NCBI GenBank assembly: GCA_945981915.1
Contig: CAMFRJ010000028.1
Span: forward strand, 1 to 9,311
Source: an uncultured Erysipelotrichaceae bacterium
Lineage (GTDB): Bacteria > Bacillota_I > Bacilli_A > Erysipelotrichales > Coprobacillaceae
Direction: 5' to 3'
Length of the DNA stretch: 9,311 bases
The notes beneath the pieces are model-generated. The model had not been told where the DNA came from and did no database searches. It was given only the letters and a program-made list of their open reading frames with translations. Every line of letters begins with the position of its first letter. Position 1 is the first letter of the stretch. Below, piece by piece: positions 1 to 5,041 of this stretch. The position numbers and the translations under genes were made by a program.

Positions 1-31
1 GTCGGCAGCGTCAGATGTGTATAAGAGACAG
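1..31 (+). other. Illumina Nextera adapter remnant (assembly artefact)
   Basis: These 31 bases match the Nextera Read 1 transposase adapter minus its first two bases. Positions 13-31 are the 19-bp Tn5 mosaic end (AGATGTGTATAAGAGACAG). Read on the minus strand it is the usual 3' read-through sequence that begins CTGTCTCTTATACACATCT. It is not genomic and it cuts off rsmD. Native sequence begins at base 31 or 32; the G at 31 belongs to the adapter but could also be native by coincidence. Confidence 0.98.
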
Positions 32-368
32 ATACAATATGATGTTCATAAAAATATCTTAATGCTTTTTTATAATCCATTTTCAGCACTTTGGCATTAT
101 CTATTTTTAAAGAAGCTATATTCTCTTTGATCGTTTGAAAAGCTTCATATTGATGATCAACACTATAAAGATAATCACATCCTCTAGAAAGTGCTTCTAT
201 CCCTAAACCACCACTTCCTCCAAACAGATCCAAAACGACTCCTCCATCAAAATATGGACCAATCATATTGAAAAGATTTTCTTTATTTTTATCTGTCGTT
301 GGTCTTGTCAAATGTGATTTAGGAACTTTTAATTGTCTTTTTTTATAAATACCTGCTATTACTCTCAT
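32..368 (-). CDS. rsmD: 16S rRNA (guanine(966)-N(2))-methyltransferase RsmD, C-terminus cut off
   Basis: RsmD uses S-adenosylmethionine to methylate N2 of G966 (E. coli numbering) of 16S rRNA in the small ribosomal subunit. I translated about 112 native residues. They begin MRVIAGIYKKRQLKVP, the family's usual N-terminus, followed by TRPTTDKNKENLF (21-33) and the SAM-binding motif I VLDLFGGSGGLGIEALSRG (45-63), where the more common form is DLFAGSGALG. The family is about 180-190 residues long, so roughly the last 70, including the catalytic DPPY/F motif, lie off the left end. The frame stays open through the adapter, so automatic calling would add a false tail, SVSYTHLTLP. The start ATG (368-366) overlaps the ylbF stop as ATGA, which implies coupled translation. 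In Bacillus the next gene is coaD; that cannot be seen here. Identity is secure; completeness is not. Confidence 0.93.
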
Positions 369-712
369 AATTGAAACCCTGTCGTATTTAACGAATCACT
401 TATATTTTGAAATACTAATTGTGTCACTTGCTCTAAAAGTGCATTGATTTGATAATAAGCTTGATAATAAGCTTGAATGGTACAATGATTAGCAAGCTCT
501 TTTTTTATATCTTTTAATTCATTTTTCTTATCACTTATATCTATGTAAGCATCAAATTGTTTAAGATACTGTAGATCACTTAAAACACTTTGATACTTAT
601 TTAATAATTCTAAAACATCTTTTTGATTTAAAGATTGTGATGCTTTTTGAAAATCAAGATATCTTTGATCTTGTTTGATTGCATCAACCAATTCATTGAT
701 TATATCATTCAT
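365..712 (-). CDS. ylbF: YlbF/YmcA-family protein (RicF-like)
   Basis: A 115-residue soluble, helical, Gln/Leu-rich protein of the YlbF/YmcA family (Com_YlbF). In B. subtilis YlbF (RicF) works with YmcA (RicA) and YaaT (RicT) in a complex affecting RNase Y-dependent mRNA processing, competence, biofilm formation and sporulation. Support is the helical pattern (IINELVDAIKQDQRYLDFQK, residues 4-23, then a central coiled stretch) and its place between ylbE and rsmD. It is shorter than the Bacillus protein (about 150 aa) and has one cysteine (C77), so the C-terminal cysteines linked to Fe-S binding in the Bacillus complex seem absent. Residues 81-88 (AYYQAYYQ) come from a perfect 12-bp tandem duplication. 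Start ATG 712 has GGAG at 724-721 with an 8-nt spacer and overlaps the ylbE stop by 4 nt; the stop overlaps rsmD by 4 nt. The specific Ric function is inference. Confidence 0.8.
   Translation of the reverse strand: MNDIINELVDAIKQDQRYLDFQKASQSLNQKDVLELLNKYQSVLSDLQYLKQFDAYIDISDKKNELKDIKKELANHCTIQAYYQAYYQINALLEQVTQLVFQNISDSLNTTGFQL
451..474. repeat. Perfect 12-bp tandem duplication inside ylbF
   Basis: The unit GATAATAAGCTT occurs twice with no gap, at 451-462 and 463-474. It is in frame with ylbF and gives a four-residue repeat (QAYY) within QAYYQAYYQ. Because 12 is a multiple of three, gain or loss of a unit would keep the frame. Confidence 0.95.
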
Positions 713-894
713 TGAAACATCTCCAACATTGAAATAAATAAAGAAACCTTATCCAATTTATCAAGAAAAGATGAATGTTTCTGACTCTCAATTTCATTAA
801 TGAGATCATAATAACTTTCAGGATATCTGGATAATGTCATATACCACTTAGGATGATTTCTAAGATACTGTATCACTTCTTGATTCATGACCAT
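709..894 (-). CDS. ylbE: YlbE-like small protein
   Basis: A 61-residue protein matching the YlbE-like family of Bacilli, whose function is unknown. The recognisable core is an N-terminal helix ending in HPKWYMTLSRYP (14-25), the family's WY-x-x-LSR-x-P signature, followed by a helix rich in acidic residues and a hydrophobic methionine-rich tail (SLFISMLEMF, 51-60). There is no signal peptide or clear membrane segment. I keep the ATG at 894 because AAGGA (905-901) lies 6 nt upstream. A second in-frame ATG at 888 forms an ATGA overlap with the ylbD stop and is possible, but its spacing to the same site is about 12 nt. The gene overlaps ylbD by 10 nt and ylbF by 4 nt, so the three are almost certainly co-translated. 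The order ylbD-ylbE-ylbF is strong supporting evidence. Confidence 0.8.
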   Translation of the reverse strand: MVMNQEVIQYLRNHPKWYMTLSRYPESYYDLINEIESQKHSSFLDKLDKVSLFISMLEMFQ

Positions 895-1181
895 TTATCA
901 TCCTTATTATTTTTAACAATCAATGTAGAAACAATATTTAAGATCTTTTCTATTGATTGTAAAGAAGCCGCCAATGTATCCAAATCAACATTTTTAATGA
1001 TTTCTAAAATATCATTCATATCAATCTGGTGCACTTTATAAGGCTTAAAAAAATCATCATCTTCACCATACATTGTATAGATTTCATAGATTTGTTGCCA
1101 TGTATATTTTTTGGCAATCACATCTTTTTTTATACTAGGTATCGTTTTTAAAAACGATTTAAAATCATTCATGTTATCCAT
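885..1181 (-). CDS. ylbD: YlbD-like protein (putative coat-protein family)
   Basis: A 98-residue protein resembling YlbD of Bacillus, whose family is named a putative spore coat protein although its biochemical role is unknown. The N-terminal part FKSFLKTIPSI (7-17) followed by YTWQQIYEIYTMYGEDDDFF (26-45) fits the family pattern of a short F-x-x-F-x-x-x-x-P helix and a K-x-W-Q-x-x-Y-E-x-[WY]-x-x-x-G-E-D-D segment. The C-terminal half is a Leu/Ile-rich amphipathic region ending hydrophilic (NNKDDKWS). It is shorter than Bacillus YlbD (about 130 aa). Start ATG 1181 has AGGTG at 1191-1187 with a 5-nt spacer; an in-frame ATG at 1172 is a weaker alternative. The ribosome binding site lies in one arm of an 11-bp inverted repeat (separate entry). 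Whether it acts in sporulation here is not shown by the sequence. Confidence 0.72.
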   Translation of the reverse strand: MDNMNDFKSFLKTIPSIKKDVIAKKYTWQQIYEIYTMYGEDDDFFKPYKVHQIDMNDILEIIKNVDLDTLAASLQSIEKILNIVSTLIVKNNKDDKWS

Positions 1182-1198
1182 AATGTCACCTAGTATAA
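1130..1198 (-). promoter_or_regulatory. Inverted repeat able to hide the ylbD ribosome binding site
   Basis: Read as ylbD mRNA, TTATACTAGGT (1198-1188) and ACCTAGTATAA (1140-1130) are perfectly complementary over 11 bp. The left arm contains four bases of the AGGTG ribosome binding site, the start codon lies in the loop, and the right arm lies in codons 14-17 of ylbD. The loop also holds a perfect 18-bp palindrome, ATCGTTTTTAAAAACGAT (1141-1158), directly next to the right arm. No U-tract follows, so it is not an ordinary terminator. The pairing is seen in the sequence; a role in translational control is inference. Confidence 0.5.
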
Positions 1199-1211
1199 TC
1201 TATGCTATCGA

Positions 1212-2423
1212 TCAATCATTGGTGTCTAAAAGAGATTTATTGTGTTTTGAAATAATAGCCTGTGCTATACCAATAGAAATCAAAGCTGCCACAGTTGATG
1301 ATCCCCCAGAAGAAATCAATAAAATAGGAACTCCTGTCATTGGTATCAAACCAGAAACCCCACCTAGATTAATAAATAGATGTAATAAAAAATAAGTAGA
1401 AATTCCAATCAAGATAACTCTAGATTTGTTATCTTTAATCACATCCGCATATTTCAATAATCTAAAAATAATAATTGATGTCGGGATAATGATAAGAGCC
1501 AAACCAAAAATACCCAGTTCTTCATAAATGATGGCACCAATAAAATCATTATGTGCTTCAGGAATATAATCAAATTTTTGAATAGAATTTCCTGGTCCAC
1601 GACCAAATATTCCGCCTCCTGCAAAAGCAATCAATGAGTTGACTAGCTGCCAGGAACTTTTATAGATATTTTCTAATGGCCTTAACCATGAATCAATACG
1701 TGCTAATTGATATCCTTGTAAAACAACACTAATCAATAAAAGAATAACAACGAAAGCAATAGAAATAATGACCCAGACAATTTTCTTGTATTTTTTATAA
1801 TAATCCCTTGGCGTAGACATAAAACATGTAAAACAAATGACTGCTAGAATAATCGATGTTCCCAAATCCTTTTGTACAAGAACACCTACGGCAAAAGCAA
1901 TCAATATCAAAGCAACTGGTAAACCAACACATTTTAATAATTTATCTTTATAAAATTTAGCTTTAATTTCAGCCGTTCTAAATTTTCCTTTCACAACATA
2001 CGCTGAATCCGTTTCTGTAAACATATATCCTAAAATCAAGATCATTGCCACTTTCATAAATTCAGCGGGCTGAACTGTAAAAGGTCCCAAATGAATCCAG
2101 GCATGTGATCCTTTGGTTGTCCATAATACACATGTACACATTGACAAGATTCCAATGATAAACATGATCATTGATGAACGATAGTTAATCATCCTTGTCT
2201 GAAAAACTTTTGTCAATGCCATCATGAGGAATAGACCACACACTGCATAAATACTTTGTGTGACCATATTTTTAACTGCATACATATTGTTTTTAGAGGA
2301 AACTGCACCGATAGAAGCAGAACCAATCATGATGATTCCAAAACAAACAAGAACAAGGACAGAGATAAAGATTGGCTTATCTATTCCTTTTTTTGTAAAA
2401 AAAGCTTTTAAATTTCTTTTCAT
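1212..2423 (-). CDS. ftsW: FtsW/RodA/SpoVE-family peptidoglycan glycosyltransferase, probably FtsW
   Basis: A polytopic SEDS membrane protein that polymerises lipid II into glycan strands with a partner class B PBP; FtsW does so at the division septum. I count about ten hydrophobic segments. SEDS landmarks (403-aa numbering) are SAS (35-37), the HLGPFTVQPAEFMK segment (111-124), VQKDLGTS (183-190), a large loop with GRGPGNSIQKFDYIPEAHND (274-293), whose final Asp (293) matches the proposed catalytic Asp of the family, and a C-terminal GVSGLIPMTGVP...SSGGSS (355-376). I chose ATG 2423, whose A is shared with the yktA stop (TAATG). A TTG at 2438 would add five residues and overlap yktA by 16 nt; neither start has a strong Shine-Dalgarno. 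FtsW is favoured over RodA by the ylb neighbourhood and the MTGVP...SSGGSS C-terminus; SpoVE cannot be excluded. Confidence 0.88.
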   Translation of the reverse strand: MKRNLKAFFTKKGIDKPIFISVLVLVCFGIIMIGSASIGAVSSKNNMYAVKNMVTQSIYAVCGLFLMMALTKVFQTRMINYRSSMIMFIIGILSMCTCVLWTTKGSHAWIHLGPFTVQPAEFMKVAMILILGYMFTETDSAYVVKGKFRTAEIKAKFYKDKLLKCVGLPVALILIAFAVGVLVQKDLGTSIILAVICFTCFMSTPRDYYKKYKKIVWVIISIAFVVILLLISVVLQGYQLARIDSWLRPLENIYKSSWQLVNSLIAFAGGGIFGRGPGNSIQKFDYIPEAHNDFIGAIIYEELGIFGLALIIIPTSIIIFRLLKYADVIKDNKSRVILIGISTYFLLHLFINLGGVSGLIPMTGVPILLISSGGSSTVAALISIGIAQAIISKHNKSLLDTND

Positions 2424-2683
2424 TATAGTTTGATCCAATCATTATCTTTGCTTGCTTGAAAAACACGATAAATAGAATATCCTGAAACCTCTTCAAATTC
2501 CTTATCTATTTGTTTTTCTTCACTTTTCGTACCAACAACCGTCTTAAATCTACGATAAGCAGTTAAAAAATCTTCTTTACTGATACCTTTTTCATATGCC
2601 TGTTCTACAGCATTATATAAAGAGACAACATCTAATATATCATCTGTAGACCATGTATAATCCAATGGATAATTATATTCCAT
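2423..2683 (-). CDS. yktA: UPF0223 family protein (YktA-like)
   Basis: An 86-residue soluble protein matching the UPF0223 family of Bacilli, of unknown function. Recognisable features are the N-terminus MEYNYPLDYTWSTDDILDVV, the helix NAVEQAYEKGISKEDFLTAY (24-43), RRFKTVV (44-50) with a following KSEEKQID segment, and the EFEEVSGYSIYRVFQ tail (62-76). The family normally ends shortly after this last motif, so the protein appears complete. ATG 2683 has GAGGTG (2694-2689) with a 5-nt spacer and a promoter-like TATAAT just upstream. It is the first gene of the leftward run and its stop shares a base with the ftsW start, suggesting that its translation is coupled to ftsW. Nothing in the sequence indicates a biochemical role. 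Confidence 0.88.
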   Translation of the reverse strand: MEYNYPLDYTWSTDDILDVVSLYNAVEQAYEKGISKEDFLTAYRRFKTVVGTKSEEKQIDKEFEEVSGYSIYRVFQASKDNDWIKL

Positions 2684-2706
2684 ATAAACACCTCATTTCG
2701 AATGAT

Positions 2707-2735
2707 ATTATAACGTAAAACAGATAAAAAAGAAA
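2707..2735 (-). promoter_or_regulatory. Probable promoter of the yktA-ftsW-ylb-rsmD run
   Basis: On the minus strand a consensus -10 TATAAT lies at 2712-2707. A weak -35 (TTTCTT, 2735-2730) sits 17 bp upstream. The predicted start is near 2700, giving a leader of about 17 nt that contains GAGGTG. The -10 is convincing and the -35 poor. The 121-bp divergent gap 2684-2804 otherwise holds the ribosome binding site of the next plus-strand gene and A-rich sequence. Confidence 0.55.
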
Positions 2736-2804
2736 CGAATTATGACAAATACCCCTGCAAAAAAAAATATGAAGAATATTGTATAGTAAAAGGAGGGATA
2801 AAAA

Positions 2805-3002
2805 ATGAACTGCGGATGTAACTACAATAGTTGTTTGACTAATCCTTTTGGATGCTCTGGATGTGGTGGATTCGGATATAATACAATGTCATGTTCACCA
2901 TGTAATTTTGGCTGCAACAGTGGCGGATGTAGCTGGTTTGCAATTGTTTTAGTCGTTTTCTTACTCTTAATTATCTGTGGCAATTCAAGAATGAGACCAT
3001 AA
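2805..3002 (+). CDS. Small cysteine-rich single-pass membrane protein (YjcZ-like tail)
   Basis: A 65-residue protein of unknown function. Residues 1-43 are Gly/Asn/Ser-rich and contain nine cysteines (3, 5, 10, 17, 20, 30, 33, 37, 42), forming one CxC and two CxxC pairs. Residues 44-58 (WFAIVLVVFLLLIIC) form one short hydrophobic segment with a tenth cysteine at its end, then a basic tail NSRMRP. The last third resembles the tiny YjcZ-type sporulation/membrane proteins of Firmicutes (FALIVVLFILLIIVG pattern); the Cys-rich front is not typical of the short forms. ATG 2805 has a perfect AGGAGG (2791-2796) with an 8-nt spacer, strong evidence of real translation. A TATAGT at 2782-2787 is very close to that site and its status is unclear. 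Metal binding, disulphide cross-linking in a coat, or a peptide role are all possible. Confidence 0.72.
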   Translation: MNCGCNYNSCLTNPFGCSGCGGFGYNTMSCSPCNFGCNSGGCSWFAIVLVVFLLLIICGNSRMRP

Positions 3003-3004
3003 TG

Positions 3005-3033
3005 ATTACATTCATCGCAAAATGTGCTATAAT
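3005..3033 (+). promoter_or_regulatory. Promoter of def (extended -10)
   Basis: A consensus -10 TATAAT (3028-3033) is preceded by TGC, making an extended -10. ATTACA (3005-3010) is a 4/6 match to the -35 at 17 bp spacing. The expected start near 3040 lies upstream of GAGGTG (3044-3049). The position also argues against starting def at ATG 3002, which is upstream of this promoter. Confidence 0.7.
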
Positions 3034-3041
3034 AAGCACAT
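3022..3041. promoter_or_regulatory. Inverted repeat around the def -10 (possible operator)
   Basis: ATGTGCT (3022-3028) and AGCACAT (3035-3041) are perfect 7-bp inverted arms separated by ATAATA. The element covers the -10 and the predicted start site, where a repressor would block transcription. No U-tract follows, so it is not a standard terminator for the upstream Cys-rich gene. Operator function is inference; chance is possible in AT-rich DNA. Confidence 0.35.
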
Positions 3042-3055
3042 ATGAGGTGATGAAA

Positions 3056-3625
3056 ATGTTATTAATGAAAGATATCATTGATGATACAAATGAATTAATT
3101 AGAACAAAGTCAAAGGAAGTCGAACTTCCTTTGTCACAAGAAAATTATGATCTATTAATGAAAATGCACGAATTTCTTGTTGCTAGTCAAGATGAAGAAC
3201 TGTCAGAAAAATACGATTTAAGACCTGCTGTAGGTATTGCTGCTATTCAGCTTGGTATTCCTAAAAGAATGTGTGCCATTCATGTTTTAGATTACGATGA
3301 AGAGGGAAATGTCATCAAATCTACTGATTATGCCCTTGCTAATCCTAAAATTGTGTCTTATACTCAAAAACAGTCATATTTAAAAACAGGAGAAGCTTGT
3401 CTATCAGTATTAGAAGATGTACAGGGTTATGTTCCCCGTCATGCCAAAGTAACAATTGAAGGCTATGATGCTTTATCTAAAAAGAATGTCAAAATTGTTG
3501 CTAGAGGATTTCTATCTGTTTGTTTACAGCATGAATTAGATCATTTTGATGGTGTTCTTTTCTATGATCATATCAACAAAGATTATCCATTGCTACCCAT
3601 TGAAAACGCTATGGTCATTGAATAG
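3056..3625 (+). CDS. def: Peptide deformylase (type II)
   Basis: A metal-dependent hydrolase that removes the formyl group from the N-terminal methionine of nascent proteins at the ribosome. The 189 residues contain all three family motifs: motif I as AVGIAAIQ (58-65; the usual form is GxGxAAPQ), motif II as EACLS (113-117; usually EGCLS) with the metal-binding Cys115, and motif III QHELDH (158-163), giving metal ligands His159 and His163 and catalytic Glu160. The tail GVLFYDHI (166-173) and the N-terminal insertion mark the Gram-positive type II enzyme. The frame is open back to ATG 3002, but I start at ATG 3056 because GAGGTG (3044-3049) is 6 nt upstream, the protein then begins MLLMKDII like Bacillus YkrB (MITMKDII), and the promoter lies downstream of 3002. 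ATG 3050 abuts the ribosome binding site. The gene ends at a shared terminator. Confidence 0.94.
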   Translation: MLLMKDIIDDTNELIRTKSKEVELPLSQENYDLLMKMHEFLVASQDEELSEKYDLRPAVGIAAIQLGIPKRMCAIHVLDYDEEGNVIKSTDYALANPKIVSYTQKQSYLKTGEACLSVLEDVQGYVPRHAKVTIEGYDALSKKNVKIVARGFLSVCLQHELDHFDGVLFYDHINKDYPLLPIENAMVIE

Positions 3626-3626
3626 C

Positions 3627-3651
3627 AAAAGGTGTCGTCAAGACACCTTTT
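3627..3651. terminator. Hairpin terminator between def and the GH13 gene
   Basis: The 10-bp perfect stem AAAAGGTGTC / GACACCTTTT (3627-3636 and 3642-3651) has a GTCAA loop. It starts two bases after the def stop and gives a T-run on the plus strand and, symmetrically, on the minus strand. It overlaps the stop codon of the convergent gene (3650-3652), so it probably serves both genes. The U-tract is short (four) on each side. Confidence 0.8.
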
Positions 3652-4951
3652 AATCATTAATTAACCAATATTGTATAGATTTTGGTAAAAGTTTGCTTCC
3701 TCCCCCAAAATCATGTTCTTTACCACTCATCAGTTCTATAGCTCTTCCTGCATTTGCATTAAAATGTAAATAATAATCTTCTTCATCTAAATTTAAAGCA
3801 ATAATGATTCTTTGATCTTCATATGTTCTTTCAAAAACAAATTGCTTATTGGTTAAAGCAAGTTCTTGATAACGACCAATTTGTAAAGCAGGATACTCAT
3901 TTCTTAACGAAATAAGCTTTTGAATATATTTTGTGAGTTCATTTGGCATCGGTTTTTCGTATTCTGGTCTCAGTGAATTATCACTTCCCTGTTCTTTCTT
4001 TCCTGTTTGGCTCCATTCACTTCCATAATAAAGACAAGGAATACCTGGAAGAGAAAATAACATACCATAAATTAATGGTAATTTATCCAAATCAGTCAGT
4101 TGTGAAGCAATTCTTGTCACATCATGATTATCAACAAATGTCAATAATGATTGCCCTTTATACATTTCACCATAGCTTCTTTTAATCGTATGAGCCATTT
4201 CAAACATATTTAATGAATTAAAAGAAGACCATAATCCTTTAAATCCTGGATAATCCGTAATACTATCCAAATGTCCTTCACTAAACATATATCCAGCATT
4301 ATCACCTAATACTTCACCTAATAAAAAGAAATCATCTTTAATATTTCGACAATGATCTTTGAGCATTGCCATAAACCAGCGCGGTAAGCTATAAGCCACA
4401 TCCAAACGCAAACCATCTATATCAAATTCACGAATCCATTGACTTACACAATCTAATAAATAATGTTGAACTTCTGGATTTTCCAAATTCAATTTGACAA
4501 GTTCATAATGTCCTTCCCAACCTTCATACCAAAATCCATCATCATAATTTGAATTTCCATGAAAATCAATTTTAAACCAGTCTTTATATTGACTATTATA
4601 GCGATGTTCTTTCACATCCTGAAAAGCAAAAAATCCTCTTCCAACATGATTGAACACTCCATCTAATACTACTTTTATTCCATGGTCATGAAGATTTTGA
4701 CAAACTTCTTTAAAATCATCATTTGTCCCTAACCTTTCATCAATCTTTTGATAATCCCTTGTATCATACCCATGACTATCACTTGAAAATACTGGATTAA
4801 AGTATATTGCTTTAATCCCTAATTCCTGATAATAATTGACAAAGTCGTTTATTCTTTTGATTCTATGAACGACTGTCCCATCATTATATTGAGGGGCTCC
4901 ACAGAAATTTAAAGTATAAACTTGATAAAAAACACTTTCTTTATACCACAT
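3650..4951 (-). CDS. GH13 alpha-amylase-family glycosidase (neopullulanase/cyclomaltodextrinase-like), cytoplasmic
   Basis: A 433-residue retaining alpha-glucan hydrolase with a (beta/alpha)8 barrel. The four GH13 signatures are present: region I DGVFNH (97-102), region II GLRLDVAY (180-187; nucleophile Asp184, Arg182), region III LLGEVLG (210-216; acid/base Glu213) and region IV FVDNHD (272-277; stabiliser Asp277). LVKLNLENPEV (151-161) occupies the place of the MPxLN segment (region V) of neopullulanases and cyclomaltodextrinases. A short beta-rich C-terminal domain follows (from about 365). There is no signal peptide and no N-terminal starch-binding domain, so it probably acts inside the cell on imported maltodextrins. 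ATG 4951 has AAGGAGG (4966-4960) with an 8-nt spacer. No sugar transporter or LacI-type regulator lies nearby. Exact bond and substrate specificity cannot be told from sequence alone. Confidence 0.88.
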   Translation of the reverse strand: MWYKESVFYQVYTLNFCGAPQYNDGTVVHRIKRINDFVNYYQELGIKAIYFNPVFSSDSHGYDTRDYQKIDERLGTNDDFKEVCQNLHDHGIKVVLDGVFNHVGRGFFAFQDVKEHRYNSQYKDWFKIDFHGNSNYDDGFWYEGWEGHYELVKLNLENPEVQHYLLDCVSQWIREFDIDGLRLDVAYSLPRWFMAMLKDHCRNIKDDFFLLGEVLGDNAGYMFSEGHLDSITDYPGFKGLWSSFNSLNMFEMAHTIKRSYGEMYKGQSLLTFVDNHDVTRIASQLTDLDKLPLIYGMLFSLPGIPCLYYGSEWSQTGKKEQGSDNSLRPEYEKPMPNELTKYIQKLISLRNEYPALQIGRYQELALTNKQFVFERTYEDQRIIIALNLDEEDYYLHFNANAGRAIELMSGKEHDFGGGSKLLPKSIQYWLIND

Positions 4952-4971
4952 TGAATCTTCCTCCTTGGTAT

Positions 4972-4977
4972 ATTATA
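4972..4977 (-). promoter_or_regulatory. Putative -10 of the GH13 gene
   Basis: On the minus strand TATAAT (4977-4972) lies five bases before AAGGAGG (4966-4960). This would place the transcript start at or inside the ribosome binding site, leaving a leader of about 14 nt. No good -35 is present at 16-18 bp. A weaker -10 further upstream (TATAGA, 4993-4988) would give a longer leader. Confidence 0.4.
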
Positions 4978-5009
4978 ACATTTTATTTCTATAAGTTATA
5001 ACAAAAATG

Positions 5010-5018
5010 TGTTATCAT
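5010..5018 (+). promoter_or_regulatory. Putative extended -10 of the kinase-like/MATE operon
   Basis: TGTTATCAT (5010-5018) is an extended -10 with a predicted start near 5025, just ahead of AGGAGG (5028-5033). No recognisable -35 is present at normal spacing. The 90-bp divergent gap (4952-5041) also contains the 8-bp palindrome GTTATAAC (4995-5002), roughly midway between the two putative -10 elements. Confidence 0.42.
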
Positions 5019-5041
5019 ATAAAATATAGGAGGTATGAATT

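Noticed and set aside
1..31. Transposon end (Tn5 mosaic end) as evidence of a mobile element
   Set aside because: The mosaic end is joined to the synthetic Nextera primer tail, so it comes from library preparation.
853..1041. 62-codon plus-strand open frame antisense to ylbD/ylbE
   Set aside because: No ribosome binding site, low-complexity hydrophobic translation, and it lies opposite well-supported overlapping genes.
1141..1158. 18-bp perfect palindrome as an independent terminator or protein-binding site
   Set aside because: It lies in ylbD coding sequence, is simple AT-rich sequence and has no following U-tract; kept only as part of the ylbD leader structure.
1111..1395. 94-codon plus-strand open frame opposite ylbD and the end of ftsW
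   Set aside because: Mirrors conserved coding sequence of FtsW; no family resemblance of its own and no convincing start signal.
2684..2804. Riboswitch or small RNA in the yktA / Cys-rich gene gap
   Set aside because: Only 121 bp, A-rich, with no stable stem or known riboswitch core beyond promoter and ribosome-binding elements.
3002..3055. N-terminal extension of def starting at ATG 3002 (TAATG with the small gene)
   Set aside because: It lies upstream of the def promoter and adds residues unlike any deformylase; GAGGTG supports ATG 3056.
3943..4185. 80-codon plus-strand open frame inside the GH13 gene
   Set aside because: Antisense shadow of conserved GH13 sequence; no ribosome binding site.
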